This document shows, one piece after another, positions 21,574 through 33,600 of a stretch of DNA of 64,000 nucleotides. A program made the position numbers and the translations under genes. The DNA comes from Melanopsichium pennsylvanicum. Its lineage: Eukaryota; Basidiomycota; Ustilaginomycetes; Ustilaginales. Position 1 is the first letter of the stretch; each line of letters opens with the position of its first letter. Location of the stretch: contig OAPG01000002.1 in NCBI GenBank assembly GCA_900208305.1, positions 310,001 to 374,000 on the forward strand, given 5' to 3'. The notes under the pieces are model-generated. The model saw nothing but the letters and a program-made list of their open reading frames with translations, made no database searches and had not been told where the DNA came from.

Positions 21574-23514
21574 AGGATTGAACAGGACCACTATATCTGA
21601 TGCAGATATGCATCAATGAACATGCGCACATAGCCCTTTGGTGCGCCTTCCTCCGCCTTGATACACGTTCCATACCAGATCGTGAAAAAGACTGTCTCAC
21701 GGATGGGAGCCTTGCACGCGGATGGTACGATGCAGCTGCTCGCCTAGTTGGGAAGAGCTCGGGCTGGTCGATGGCAGTATGAAACCGTCCACCTCGGTTG
21801 TTTCCGTGTCGTTTGCGAGCGGTGGAACGACATTGCAAAGAGCGAGGTGGCAGCATGATCGGATCTCAGCTGGTGTGGTGCGTCTTGCGGTTGGGCAAGC
21901 CATCGTCCTTCGGCTTGTCCGCACTCCTCCCCACCGCCAATTATGCGAGAGAAACGAGAGCCGTTCGCTCCAAAAAGTGAGTGGTGGAAGGAGCACATCT
22001 GTTTGCATGTTGATGCATCAACGGCGAGACCGGGCGGCACTTGCGACGTTAACTTTGATTCATTTCTGACTGCACCGTTGAAATCGCAATCATGTGGATA
22101 TGGCTGACTTATGCATTCGGTCGACCTCAATCTCGTTCTTTTGATCCTCGTTTTTCACCAATTGATACTCTGTCGCAACTGACAAAATTAGACAACCCGT
22201 CGTTCGGCTGCACCGCGTTTGCTCGTCCGTCCTCGTCTGGCTCCGACAGAGAGCGCTGCATTTTCAAATATTTTTGAGAGCGACAAGTCCATCGTCAGAA
22301 AGAGGATTGGTCATGCCATCCAATCGCCAGTCCTCGATGCGTGTCCTCTCCATCGAAATTTGACTGCCATTGCTGAACAGCTTGGGTTGCGTCGGTCGAG
22401 TGGCAAAGGCACAAATGGCTTGAGCGGGCATGCTCACTGTTCAAAAGCCCAAGGTGCACCATCGAATTGCAAATCGCGATTGTTCCTACCTTGCAATCAC
22501 GATCTTCCAGACTCCAATCCCTTTTGTACTCGTAGCTTTTGCTTCTGATCTGTGAATTCAAAGCATGTAGCCCTGTGCAATTTCGAGAAAGCCTGTCGTC
22601 TGCTTGCTATACTGCTGATATGTGCACTCTAAACACGATGACTGTGGCAATATTCGGAATACATCCCATGGGAATTTACTGTAGCGGTACACTTTTCGAC
22701 ATTCTTTTCCACTGCTTTTGACTTCGGTCTCTTTTGTTCGGTCACGCAATTCTCTTCAATACAGTGCCTTACTGAATCCGGTCGGGGCTGTACAGATCGG
22801 CCACGAACCAATTACCATATGCAAGTACATTTGAGTGAGCGCACATTTGAGTGAGCGACCTCCGTGCAGACCGAACACGCTGATCAAACTGAGGGTGTGA
22901 TAATGGTTGTTTGGTGCAGACATGCTTGATGCAGGCTAAGTAGCGCTGGTGCACGACTGGACGTTCCCCGATCTGCTGGTTGAAGATACATCGATCAAAC
23001 CGATCGTTTCGTGAATGCGAACCGTGATCTGACAAGGCCAAAAAGGCGCCAAAATTAGGCTATCCAAGATTTCGAGGTTTTGCTGACCTGACAATGCTGG
23101 CTGAGCTCATCCGGAGGCTTTTGTGAGAAAGGGACGCGCCAGTCTTTCCGGTTCAAAGCCGTCACGCCAATCCTCTCTCTCCACTATGGGGCTGAGCAGA
23201 TCGAAGCTCTTTTCAAGCGAGTCAGATTGCCAAGACCGCTCGACGGCAGAATCACTCGACTTTGTCTCCAACGTTTGCCATTTAATCATCTGCCTTCTAC
23301 CATACACCATTCATCACTCAGACGCGCTACTTCTATTACAACGTGGCCCACTCTTCCGGTTTGGTCATCAGCTCATCCTACTATCGCCTCAGACCTCCAG
23401 TTGACTCTTCCCTGCGAGCTCGAACTGACCCGTATTTCAACTTTTGTAGCGCCTGCTGGGCTCTGCTCACGACACCGGATACTCCGAATCTCTTCTACAC
23501 TTACTCAGTCGGCA

Positions 23515-26052
23515 ATGCTGCGGTCGATAACAGCCAGTTCGGCAGCGAGCCGTCTCGGCCTTGCAGCATACCGATCCACATATCCACCAAACTCACTTTT
23601 TTCCACCTCGACTGCTTACCGATCCATCACCCACCTTTCTGAATCAAGATGGCAGACCGCTTCTCCATGTCTTCGCACCGCCGTTCCGCGATCGCTCAAG
23701 CTGCAGTCGCGGTATTACGCGACACCAGCTGAGGATGGCGACAACAAGAAGCCCTCTAATGAGAAAGAGGAGGACGAGCTCAAGAAGAAGGATTTCGAAG
23801 AGTCGGTAGAGCGCGGTCTCAAGGAAGCACGCCAGGGCAAGGCAGGCGGCGGCAGTCTTCCCGAGAACCTCAAGCAGTTCTTCCACAGTGAAGATAAGAA
23901 GCCCTCCTCTCCCAAGAACAAGGAGTCTGAGGCTGACGAGGACGATGCCGTCGAAAAGAAGAAGAAGAAGAAGGAGTCTTCCGGTGGCGCCAGCGGTGGT
24001 GGGCCCAACGGCCAGTACACTGAAGTGCGCATCAACGCCAACACTATTCTTGCAACTATCGTCTCCACATATCTTCTCTACCGACTAACATCTCCCGACC
24101 AGCCAAGCCGCGAGATCACCTGGCAGGAGTTCCGCACGGCGTTCCTTGACAAGGGTCTTGTCGACCGTCTTGTGGTCGTCAATCGATCCAAGGTCAAGGT
24201 CTACCTTCATTCGAACGCCACTGGTTCCATGTACCCCTCATCCGGCAGCGGTAGTACCTCTTCGGCAAGCGGCAGTGGTCACGCAGCCTACTGGTTCAGC
24301 GTCGGGTCTGTAGAAGCTTTCGAGCGACGCCTCGATGAGGCCCAGCGCGAGCTCGACATTCCCGCAAACGAGCGCATTCCTGTCTCTTACCACGAAGAGA
24401 TCTCCACCGCCTCGACCCTCCTCCACTTTGCCCCTACTTTGCTCATTGCTGGTCTCCTCTTCTGGATGTCGCGACGAGCTGCCGGTGGCGCCATGGGTGG
24501 CGGTGGCGGTGGCGGCCCCGGTGGCATCTTTGGTATCGGCAAATCCCGCGCCAAGATGTTCAACCAAGAGACCGACGTAAAGATCAAGTTCAAGAACGTA
24601 GCAGGCATGGATGAGGCCAAGGAGGAGATCATGGAATTTGTCAACTTTCTCAAGAAGCCCGAAAAGTACGAAAAGCTCGGCGCCAAGATTCCTCGCGGTG
24701 CTATTTTTTCCGGTCCACCTGGTACCGGTAAGACGCTCTTGGCCAAGGCCACCGCCGGCGAGGCAGGTGTACCTTTCCTCAGCGTTTCTGGTTCCGAGTT
24801 TGTCGAGATGTTTGTGGGTGTCGGTCCTTCGCGCGTGCGAGACATGTTCGCCAACGCCAAGAAGCACGCGCCCTGCATTATCTTTATTGACGAGATCGAT
24901 GCCATCGGTAAGAGCCGTGGCAAGGGCGGTAACTTTGGTGGGAACGATGAGCGAGAGTCGACGCTGAACGAGTTGCTCGTTCAGATGGATGGTTTCGGTA
25001 CCGAGGAGCACGTTGTCGTGCTTGCTGGTACGAATCGACCCGACGTGCTCGACGCTGCCTTGATGCGACCTGGCCGATTCGACCGACACATTGCCATTGA
25101 CCGTCCTGACATTTCTGGGCGAAAGGATATCTTCCTTGTCCATCTAAAGCCTCTAACACTTCATCCTTCTACCAACTGCGATCTGCTTGCAGAGAAGCTC
25201 TCCACGCTCACGCCCGGCTTCTCAGGAGCTGACGTCGCCAACGTCTGCAACGAAGCCGCGCTTATCGCAGCTCGTAGTGGCGCTGAGTCCATCGAAGAGT
25301 TCCACTTCGAACAGGCTATCGAACGAGTCATTGCCGGTCTCGAGAAAAAGTCTCGTGTCCTTTCTCCCGAGGAGAAGAAGACGGTGGCATATCACGAGGC
25401 AGGTCACGCCGTTTGTGGCTGGTTCTTGGAGCACGCCGATCCTTTGCTCAAGGTGTCCATCATCCCCCGTGGTGTGGGCGCGCTCGGATATGCTCAGTAT
25501 CTGCCCAAGGAGCGCTACCTCCATTCCACCGAGCAGTTGCTTGACCGAATGTGCATGACGCTTGGTGGTCGAGTGTCGGAGGAAATTTTCTTCACCACCA
25601 TCACTACTGGTGCCCAAGATGATCTGTCCAAGATCACGCGAATGGCGTTCGAGATTTGCGCCAGTTACGGTATGAACAAGGAATTAGGCCCAATTTCGTA
25701 CCGTACCGAGCAAGAATCGATGCACAAGCCGTACTCGGAGAGGACGGGTGAGATGCTCGACTTTGAGGTTCGCAAGATGGTGGCTGAGGCGCACAAGAGG
25801 ACGACTTCGTTGTTGGAGGAGCACAGGGGAGATGTGGAGAAGGTGGCCAAGTTGCTATTGGATAGAGAAGTGATTACTAGGGAGGATATGAGGAATTTGT
25901 TGGGTCCTAGGCCTTTCAGTCATGCGGATGAGGCGGACCAGTATCTGGATAAGAAGGGTAGACTCATGAGGAAGGGCGAGATCAGTGCTCCTCCTCCTCC
26001 TCCTGAGGAGCTCCCTGCACCTGGTTTCGCTAGTACAAAGGTGCAAGATTAG
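23515..26052 (+). CDS. Mitochondrial m-AAA protease subunit (Yta10/Yta12, AFG3L2 family), 845 aa
   Basis: An ATP-dependent zinc metalloprotease of the inner mitochondrial membrane, facing the matrix, for quality control and processing of proteins such as ribosomal subunit L32. The N-terminus is Arg/Ser-rich without acids up to about residue 70 (MLRSITASS...SRYYA), a good targeting sequence. A charged Lys/Glu segment follows, then two membrane segments (about 177-193 and 304-322) and a Gly-rich linker. The AAA domain has Walker A GPPGTGKT near 400, Walker B IIFIDEID near 460 and the second region of homology ([19 protein letters not shown]). The protease motif HEAGH lies near 628. The C-terminal LLGPRPF motif is typical of the m-AAA type and separates it from i-AAA (Yme1). 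The ATG at 23515 is the first in frame; upstream frame is leader. Which of the two yeast paralogues it matches is unclear. No intron. Confidence 0.93.
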   Translation: MLRSITASSAASRLGLAAYRSTYPPNSLFSTSTAYRSITHLSESRWQTASPCLRTAVPRSLKLQSRYYATPAEDGDNKKPSNEKEEDELKKKDFEESVERGLKEARQGKAGGGSLPENLKQFFHSEDKKPSSPKNKESEADEDDAVEKKKKKKESSGGASGGGPNGQYTEVRINANTILATIVSTYLLYRLTSPDQPSREITWQEFRTAFLDKGLVDRLVVVNRSKVKVYLHSNATGSMYPSSGSGSTSSASGSGHAAYWFSVGSVEAFERRLDEAQRELDIPANERIPVSYHEEISTASTLLHFAPTLLIAGLLFWMSRRAAGGAMGGGGGGGPGGIFGIGKSRAKMFNQETDVKIKFKNVAGMDEAKEEIMEFVNFLKKPEKYEKLGAKIPRGAIFSGPPGTGKTLLAKATAGEAGVPFLSVSGSEFVEMFVGVGPSRVRDMFANAKKHAPCIIFIDEIDAIGKSRGKGGNFGGNDERESTLNELLVQMDGFGTEEHVVVLAGTNRPDVLDAALMRPGRFDRHIAIDRPDISGRKDIFLVHLKPLTLHPSTNCDLLAEKLSTLTPGFSGADVANVCNEAALIAARSGAESIEEFHFEQAIERVIAGLEKKSRVLSPEEKKTVAYHEAGHAVCGWFLEHADPLLKVSIIPRGVGALGYAQYLPKERYLHSTEQLLDRMCMTLGGRVSEEIFFTTITTGAQDDLSKITRMAFEICASYGMNKELGPISYRTEQESMHKPYSERTGEMLDFEVRKMVAEAHKRTTSLLEEHRGDVEKVAKLLLDREVITREDMRNLLGPRPFSHADEADQYLDKKGRLMRKGEISAPPPPPEELPAPGFASTKVQD

Positions 26053-26544
26053 TAGTTTGAAATTCCACATGTGAAAAGAAAGGAAATTGATTAAACCATC
26101 ATTCATTCGTATCTCTCTCTTCCTCTCCCCCCCCTCCTGCTCACTTTCCATAAAGCACCACCCAAAACGCCTCAGTTACAAATGTTCTCTCTTCGCCACT
26201 AGCGAGCAATATGATACAGATTTTTCTTTCTATCTTTCCTTTTGGCATTTCTACAGAAGTCATGCAATGTGGACGTTGTTTCAAGGAGGTGATGGAAGAC
26301 TACGATGCTATGTAGGTGAAGGATGGTGACACGTGTGAATGGATGAAGAAAAGCAGAAATCAAATCGATTGCGAGTGCGAAACATTGAAATCATTGGAAG
26401 CCTCACTACGAAACAAAGATGTAGATAAAAAAAAAAAAGACGGAGGGGATGAAAAACAAGAGACTACGAGAATGGACAAACATATCACTGAGACTTGAAC
26501 AAAAGATGTACAGAAAAAAGTACATTTCAACAGGGAGGATGGGA
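26053..26544. other. Intergenic 3' region between convergent protease and GBD/FH3 genes
   Basis: No gene is seen. The stretch holds CT-rich and C-run DNA near 26115-26140 and an A run at 26427-26438. It probably contains the 3' untranslated regions of both convergent genes. Confidence 0.5.
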
Positions 26545-29178
26545 TCAACGAAGACCAGAAAAAGGTTTACCTCCCTTCTGTTGACCATTATCGTTGTAGG
26601 ATCGACTGACAGACATACTCTCCCATTTCTTAACGGCGGATCCAACAATCGATCCAACCTCTTTACCACTTTCACCAGCTCCTCCACTAAGTCCCAATTT
26701 GATGTTGTGTTCGAGAAGCTGGGGGGTTTCGGTCAAATTTTGAGACACTGCCTGATTCAGACCCAAGATTCGCTTGGATGTACTGCTGGAAGGCATACCC
26801 ACAGGTGCTTCTGTCAAAGAAAATTGGCTGTCGAGTCGATGGTGATCGAACATGACCGTTTCTACTTGTCTTCGCGGCTGTTGACGAGTATCATGATCAT
26901 CACCAACAGTGGTAAAGTCCCAAAACTCTTGTCCTTGATCGTCAGGGCGCTTCAATGTAGAAGAGGCAGAATTTGGCGCTTCAGGCTGTAGTGAGGGAGA
27001 TTTGCGGGTTTGGTCGGATCGAGCGGGAGACTGGCAAGGAGCACGAATTGCGTTCTTGCGAGACATGGTCGACACGCCAACATGAGATTCAGCTGTCGAG
27101 ACCTCGATAGCAGTGGGATTGTGATTGTCAAAGCTAGAGCCGCGGATGGGAGCACTCGGCGTGATGAACGCTCCAGCCAAACCATACCCACTTGACGCAC
27201 CACCTGTCTGGACAGCAGGTGCGAGGTGCGAGCTAGAAGCGATGTACGGCAGCTCCAAGGGGGGCAGCAGTGGAGCACTATTGTGTTTCGGGCTTTCCAA
27301 CCAATCAGTCAAGTGATACGGAAGTCTATAACCCGCCTGCTGCGCCAATGCCAAGTATCTGGCGAGTTCTAGGTGGGTAGTTGGATAATAGTGTTGACTC
27401 GCTCTGCGTAGGGTGGCTAAAACTCTCTCTATGCCACTGGCAAACAGATTCTCGTGGAACTCCTTTGCTCCCATTTGCGGCTTTGGCAGCTGGTGAGGCT
27501 TGACTTGAACCAACTTTTCAGAAAGAGAGTTGATGAGTCGCAAATGGACCGTCAAATAAGCCATGGCTTCAAATTCTACCCCTCCGGTCATACCACCGGG
27601 GACTTTGGGCCCAGTGATGGTTTCAATGCGATCTTGAAGCTCGCACAAGAGCCAAAAGTGATTTTGACTGTGGCAAAAGATCCAAAAGTAGTCCCGACAT
27701 ACGCCCGAAAGTTCTAGGATGTAAGTCTTGAATGGGCGAGGGGTGTGGGTTTGCTTGATGAACTCTACTACGGATTCTTTGGCTGGATCCGATGGGTTTC
27801 GTAGGAGGGTCAAGAGGTAGTTCAGAGAAGAGTGCGAGTGAGACTGATCTGCGGCAAGTTGGAGGTCAAGGAGGATGGCCAATAGTTCGGTTATGAGCTT
27901 GCGAGTGGAAAGATCGCCCGGTTTCTTTTCGCTGAACAAGAGGTCAATTAGCTGTCGGAAGGGACGAGGTGCTTGGGAAGCAAGTGCAGCACGACCTACT
28001 TCAGTGGTGGATAGGGCCACGAAACAGCGCAAAAGTTCGTGGAGTAATTGGTCGTCGTGCTGCTCTTCTCTCCATTCCATCGCTAGCAATTCGTCCAAAC
28101 GTGTGAGCATCGCTGTATAGCCCGCACACTCAGCACCGATAAAGGTCGAGATCCAAAGCGGAGACTCAGCGGCCAGGACTGCACGCATGCGTTTGACCCT
28201 AGCCACGTCGATGCGCGAGGCATCGGTGGATTTTAGCAACGTTGCAAAGGATTCGGGGGTCTCCTTGCCAAAGGTGCTGGCCAACTCTTTGCCGAATGAC
28301 ATGGATCGAGGGCGAGCAGTCGAGTTGAAGGCAGTCGAGGTGGCGAGGGAGACGGACGAGCCACCTTGGCCAAGGTTGGGCGTGCTCTTCTTGAATGCCT
28401 CGCGAATAACACTGCGGGAGGCGATCTTGGCAGAGCCAGAGGAGGAAGAGTCGATCGAGGAAGAAGAGACTTGTCGAGGGGGCCCGTCGCCAAACAGTTG
28501 TGCTGTGTTGGGGGGCTCCATCAGCTCGGCATTGTCATCGTGTCCTGGATCGAGAAGGGGAGAAGTTGGATAGATGGCGCTTGCCGGACGGCTAGCAGGC
28601 TTGCTTTTCACGAGTAGTTCAGGGATGGGCATGCGAGATGTTTTAGTCGGTGAAGAGGAAAGAGGGTCATCCAAGCCGAATGCGGCCAAGCTGAGCGTGG
28701 CCTGACCCTGAAGCATGGAAGCCTTGACCGTCGAGGTAAGCTGCAGAAGCTTTTTACGCAAGTCTGGCTGCACTTGAAGCTCGTCGAGAAGACTGAGGAA
28801 ATCTGCATCGATCTGTTCGGGTGATCTTGTGGCTGCGTAAGGCTGAGGTACAGCTTGACTGTTGAGCAAGTCGGTCTTGTCTTTGCCAAACAGTCTACTG
28901 CGAGATCGACTACGACTGCGGAGGCCTTTCTTAGGGCTGAGAGAGGAGCTCAGCTTGGAGCGTGATGCGCGTTGGTCATCTTCCGGCGAATTTCCACGAA
29001 GGCGATACTTTGGGTCGATAGGGATGGGTTGTGCGGACAGAGCGGCGACGCTGGATCGACCTCGCTCATGATGCTGAATTGGCTCGTTCTCCTTGCCATT
29101 TTTGGGATTGGTAGCTGAGGTGAAGCTTGGATTCTGGCGAGAGTACTGACCAGGACGAATGGAGGTGACAGCTGCCAT
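26545..29178 (-). CDS. GBD/FH3-type armadillo protein, formin-like N-terminus without FH1/FH2, 877 aa
   Basis: The central region (about 285-630) resembles the Rho-GTPase-binding and FH3 armadillo part of Diaphanous-type formins, for example LLHELLRCFVALSTTEVGR, then helical repeats and ELSGVCRDYFWIFCHSQNHFW. No FH1 proline stretch or FH2 actin-nucleating domain follows. Instead there is a Ser/Pro-rich disordered tail of about 240 residues ending PFSGLR. The N-terminus is basic and Ser/Arg-rich (SRSRSRSRLFGKDK). A Rho/Cdc42 effector or scaffold role in polarity is inferred from the fold only. The open frame extends to 29187 but starts there with TTG; the ATG at 29178 (MAAVTSIRPGQ) is used. 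It is divergent from the kinesin gene. Assignment to the GBD/FH3 fold rests on pattern recognition and is less sure than the other calls. Confidence 0.7.
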   Translation of the reverse strand: MAAVTSIRPGQYSRQNPSFTSATNPKNGKENEPIQHHERGRSSVAALSAQPIPIDPKYRLRGNSPEDDQRASRSKLSSSLSPKKGLRSRSRSRSRLFGKDKTDLLNSQAVPQPYAATRSPEQIDADFLSLLDELQVQPDLRKKLLQLTSTVKASMLQGQATLSLAAFGLDDPLSSSPTKTSRMPIPELLVKSKPASRPASAIYPTSPLLDPGHDDNAELMEPPNTAQLFGDGPPRQVSSSSIDSSSSGSAKIASRSVIREAFKKSTPNLGQGGSSVSLATSTAFNSTARPRSMSFGKELASTFGKETPESFATLLKSTDASRIDVARVKRMRAVLAAESPLWISTFIGAECAGYTAMLTRLDELLAMEWREEQHDDQLLHELLRCFVALSTTEVGRAALASQAPRPFRQLIDLLFSEKKPGDLSTRKLITELLAILLDLQLAADQSHSHSSLNYLLTLLRNPSDPAKESVVEFIKQTHTPRPFKTYILELSGVCRDYFWIFCHSQNHFWLLCELQDRIETITGPKVPGGMTGGVEFEAMAYLTVHLRLINSLSEKLVQVKPHQLPKPQMGAKEFHENLFASGIERVLATLRRASQHYYPTTHLELARYLALAQQAGYRLPYHLTDWLESPKHNSAPLLPPLELPYIASSSHLAPAVQTGGASSGYGLAGAFITPSAPIRGSSFDNHNPTAIEVSTAESHVGVSTMSRKNAIRAPCQSPARSDQTRKSPSLQPEAPNSASSTLKRPDDQGQEFWDFTTVGDDHDTRQQPRRQVETVMFDHHRLDSQFSLTEAPVGMPSSSTSKRILGLNQAVSQNLTETPQLLEHNIKLGLSGGAGESGKEVGSIVGSAVKKWESMSVSRSYNDNGQQKGGKPFSGLR

Positions 29179-30674
29179 TGTTGGCAAGCGTTAGCGTAGC
29201 GGAGCGCCAATACCGCTGAGTGTGCTGCCTCAATGTATGGAAAATGATGTAATGGTGATGTACAGAGGGAAGTAGAAAGGTTTGGTGAGACGATGGAAGA
29301 AAGCTGAGAAGAGGATCACAAGGGTGAAGGCTCGCTTGTTGTTCCTCACTTGAAATTGAGACCAGATTAGGAAAGGAAGAAGCAAAGACAGGGTTCTGAC
29401 GGGAGTGGGCGCAGAGCAACCTCTGTGTGCACGGGCTTGAAACAGCAGCTGGGCGTTAGACACTGAACTACGCTCTGATCAATACTGCTGCTGATGCGCC
29501 TCAGCGTTGCGTAAACTGAAATGTACTGTAGTACAAGCAGACTCTAATGCCTTGTTGAACAATCAAGTGGTGACACAAGCAAAGTGTTAAAAAGATGCCG
29601 ACTCTTTTCACAGTAATCACAATGTAGAGTCATATACACACACATATACAAACACTCACAGACACATTAACCCACATCCACACCCTCTCTCCACCTTGAC
29701 TGAAAACGACGTGTCCGCGCGACTTTAAATCACGTGCATTCAGCTTACAGTGCGGCCAGCTTTACAATGACCTTGACACTACCTCGACTGGCACAGAACA
29801 GTGAGAATGATGGAGCAGTTGCAGTCGTCATACAGCAAGTTGCTCGTCGACGCAAGAGTTCTCACCCGAAGCCCAAAAGCACACAAAGATTGGGGAGAAT
29901 AGGGCCGTGGCCAAGAAGAAGATGAAAAGGTGTTAGACCTATAACACCAACATAAGCTTTGGTTTCAAAAAAGCAGCCACGTGAGCGTCTAAAGCAGAGC
30001 GCGCGTCTGAGCTGCAAAACAAAGCCAAAAAACCTAAAAGCAGAGCAGAACCTGCACGTCGTTAGACATTGACTCAACATCAGCACTCCGTGCTCCAGTG
30101 CCCGTTCTCTTGCTATCTTTGCTTCTTGGCCGGTCCTGTCAAACAGCAAATGCAGTACATTAAAGTACAGTGAATGTAAAGTACAGTGAATGTAAAGTAC
30201 AGTACACTGTATGTACAGTATGTCCTACCATGACCTCGTCACCAGGCAGCTTCAGCCCACAAATGAATCGACTTGACCCAACCAACACTCCGCTTCGGGG
30301 TTGACACATACTTCTACCAACTCACATCATATTTTCCGTGCTGTATCCGTCCCCACTCGCTCAAATTCCACACCCCACCATCCCACTCTGCCCACTCCTT
30401 CCTCATACCATTAGCGCTCTCCCGGTCTTTCTTCTCTCTCACAAAGGTTCTATCCTGCACCATTCCTGGCGAACAAGCTTCGCATTTCAGCTCCGTCGTA
30501 GAGCACCTGTCAATCTACACACAATCTCGTGCTCGTGTTCCCCTCGAGTGTATCTCTGTGCAGCGCCAGCCGGCCTCTCGCTGTGCCATTCCGATCATTC
30601 TACCTGCAGCTGTACCGCGACAAGTGCAAACACAATCACACGAGCTTCGTTCGCGCTGTCACAGCTGCAACATC
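29179..30674. promoter_or_regulatory. Divergent promoter region between the GBD/FH3 and kinesin genes
   Basis: No gene is seen in 1.5 kb. The region carries a TACTGTA word near 29523, a CA-rich stretch near 29635-29660, a tandem 16-bp repeat at 30162-30193 continuing into more GTACAGT words up to 30220, and a C/T-rich leader from about 30270 to the kinesin ATG. The frame of the kinesin gene is open back to 30273 but that part is low-complexity and unlike the family. Confidence 0.45.
30162..30220 (+). repeat. Tandem 16-bp repeat rich in GTACAGT words
   Basis: The unit AAAGTACAGTGAATGT occurs at 30162-30177 and 30178-30193 exactly, then a third copy diverges after AAAGTACAGT into TACACTGTATGTACAGTATG. 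At least five ACAGT/ACTGT words lie within 60 bp, about 450 bp before the kinesin ATG. Confidence 0.85.
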
Positions 30675-33600
30675 ATGTTTCGTTTCCGATCCTCGAATTC
30701 ATCTGCTTCCTCCACCCCTCCCACATCTCCCTTAACCACTGCTCCTGCCAAGCACTCGAACCAGCCTAGCCTGCCTTCTATAGACTCGGCTTCCCCCAGC
30801 CTGTCCACTGCCGATTCGGTCCCGTCCACCACAAGCAACAGTAGCATTCTCTCGCTTCTGCAAGCCCACTCTTCCTCAACTTCGCTCTCCTCTGCACTCT
30901 CCCCAGCTACTTCCCTCTCGCATCTCGCTTGCGAACCCTGTCTTACCTCCGAAGCCTTGCACATCGAACCCACAAAGGCAACCGCTAGTCAGACTCGCAT
31001 TGCTTCTTCCGCCTCCACACCTTCAACCAAGAGCCTTCAATCTCATGCCGCTCTTGCCTCACCGCGCAGATCCTCCCTTGTAATTTCACCACGCACATCC
31101 AAGGCTACCATCAGCACAACCATCGCTCAAGTTCCACCTTCACCAAACGCTTCGCTAAGTCGCCGCTCCTCCTTCGCTAACAACATTAAACAGCATCGCA
31201 GCTCCAACGCCGCAATCATGGCCAAGAAGGCCAAGGTGGGCTCCTCTGCCAAGTCTTCCCCTTTCACAAAGCTTGCTTCAAATGCGGCTACCAAGGAGGG
31301 AAGTGCACTTTCCGAAAAACCTTGCTCCGAGTCGACACCTGCTAGAACCAATACAGAGTCGAGCTTAACCACAGTGGTCGAGGATGACACTACAACGCCC
31401 TCTACCTCGGCCATCCCTTCGCCAATCAAGCCTGCAGCAGAGATGTCAAGCCTGTCCTCGTCATCCGAGTCCAAGCAAAACGTTGTAGTATGTGTGCGCA
31501 TGCGCCCAACTCGCGCTACATCGACAGAAGCGCCCGTGTGGAACGCTGACTCGCTCAAAAATCAAATTGTTCCCACCGAGCACCATCCTGCCATCGCCAA
31601 ACGTACTACCTCATCCGAACGTGCCGGCGCATCCACATCCATCGCCGCAGCTCCTTCTCTTCACGATCTCGAATCTGAAGATGCACCCACATCCACCTAC
31701 CACTTTCAATTCGACAAGCTCATTCTTGCACCCCAGACAACGGATGACATGTACCACTCGCACATCTCGCCTGTTGTTCGTGCTGCCATGGAGGGTTACA
31801 ACGGGACTGTCTTTGCCTACGGTCAGACAGGTAGTGGTAAAACTCACACCATGTCTGGGAGTGACAAAGAGCCGGGTGTCATTCCAAGGGCTGTACAGCA
31901 GGTATTCCAGATGATCAAGAATGAGCCTGATCGCGAGTTCTTGTTGAGAGTCAGCTATCTCGAAATCTATAATGAGACACTCAAAGATCTTCTGGCGCCA
32001 CTTCCGCCACTGTCTAACGGCTCGTTGCAGACAACTGAGAGACCAGCATCCCCCATCAAAACTAGCTCCTCCCACTCGACAGGACAATCGCAGTCGTCAA
32101 CGCTTCGAATCATTGAAGATCAAAAGTCAGCCAGAGTCATCATGACCGGTCTGCGAGAAGAGATTGTCACTCAAGCCGAAACGGTGCTCGACTTACTCCA
32201 ACGAGGTCAAGACGAGCGCCACGTGGGTGCTACAGATTGGAATGAGCGCAGTTCCCGTTCCCACTGCGTGTTCCAGCTTACCATCGAATCCCGCGCCAAC
32301 GATGCTCACTCTGGTGGGGGCAAGGAGGTGCGCATCAGTCAACTCAACCTCATCGACCTTGCCGGAAGCGAACGCGCAGCAAGTCAAGTAGAACGTCGCA
32401 AGGAAGGCGCTTTCATCAATAAGTCTCTCCTCACCCTCGGAACTGTAATCGGCAAACTTACCGAACCAAGCGATTCGGGAGACGCACACATTCCGTACAG
32501 AGACTCGAAGCTTACGAGAATCTTGCAGACCTCGTTGAGTGGCAATGCGAGGATTGCAGTGATCTGTACCCTCAGCCCGGACGCAGAGCATGCGAATGAG
32601 ACGTTGAGCACGTTGAAATTTGGCAAAAGGTGCAAATCCATCGTGACCACCGCCAAGAAGGGCACTGCGATGGATGATAAGGCGCTTTTGCAAAAGTACA
32701 GGAAGGAACTCGATGCACTGAGGGCTAGATTAGAAGCCAACGGGTCGAGTCCGAATCCAGACAATGTCATCATGGCAGCAGTCAGTCCCGAAGTGCCTAC
32801 TGAGGAGAGAGCCAAGTTGGATGAGCTGAATAAGGAAAAGGAGGCGACCCAGAAAGAAGTTGAGGACATGCAGAAGAAGCGAATGGATCTCAAAGGACAG
32901 ATCGAACATCTGACGAGGCTCATCCTCACCAGTCAGAGTGTTGCGGATGATGTCAAAGAGGGGAATGCCGTTGCAGGTCCCAGCACTCCTGTACGCGGAC
33001 GCAATGCGCATGCATCTGCACTAGCACGTCGCGGTCCCAGGATGAGTGACTTGTTCTCTGGCACAGGTTCCGGATATAATAGCCCTACCACCGGTCACTC
33101 TTCTATCTTTTCTGACCAGAACACGACTCTCTCTGGTGTGAAACCATTTCAACTCGAAGCAGAGCTCGCGGCGCTTCGCAAGCAGCTTCGTATGCAGATC
33201 GAGTCGCGCGAAATCCTCATCTCTGCACACACGGCCGAATTGGCTACACGAGATTCACGCGCGACGGAACTGCAAGAGGCCATCCGACTCAACGAGCAAG
33301 AATTGGACGAAGCGGAAGTGGCGTATGAAAAGTTGAAGGAAGAAAGGGATGAGGCGAGAAGGATTGCTTTGAAAGAACAGGAGAAAGCTAGGGAGAACAA
33401 GCGGAAATTGTTGGAGGAACAGGAGGCCAATAGACTACTGAAGTTGGTTGCCAAGGCGAGGGCTGGAGATGAGGATAAGGCTTTGCAAAACCAGATCGAA
33501 TCGCTCACAGAACGACTGAAAGAGAAAGAAGCCGAGGCCAAGATGGTCAAGGAGAAGTTTGAGGCCGAGCTAGAAAGGGTCAAGAAGGAGGTTGAAGAGG

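Larger units (their letters stand above)
19339..23514. other. 4.2-kb stretch with no recognised gene between SWI1 and the m-AAA protease gene
   Basis: Many short open frames occur on both strands but none resembles a known family and none has a clear ATG context plus extended conserved-looking protein. The left part (19339-20830) probably includes the SWI1 leader and promoter and starts with nested inverted repeats (19359-19393). Other contents are an A run at 20701-20712, CAGTA words near 20834, 20930 and 21392, an A-rich AAAAT repeat at 21360-21390, and a GA microsatellite at 21520-21572. A perfect minus-strand donor (GTAAGT, 21324-21319) follows a nine-codon ATG frame starting at 21351. 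It could be an upstream exon of SWI1 or a separate transcript; I cannot decide. The right end (about 23260-23514) is the C/T-rich leader of the protease gene. Confidence 0.4.

Noticed and set aside
21460..21600. tRNA-like A-box word (TAGCTGAGTGATAGC) beside the GA microsatellite
   Set aside because: No matching B-box GGTTCRANNCC, acceptor stem or anticodon arm could be built around it.
24238..25143. Minus-strand open frame of 301 codons within the m-AAA protease gene
   Set aside because: It mirrors the highly conserved AAA coding sequence and has no independent protein features; it is a shadow of codon bias.
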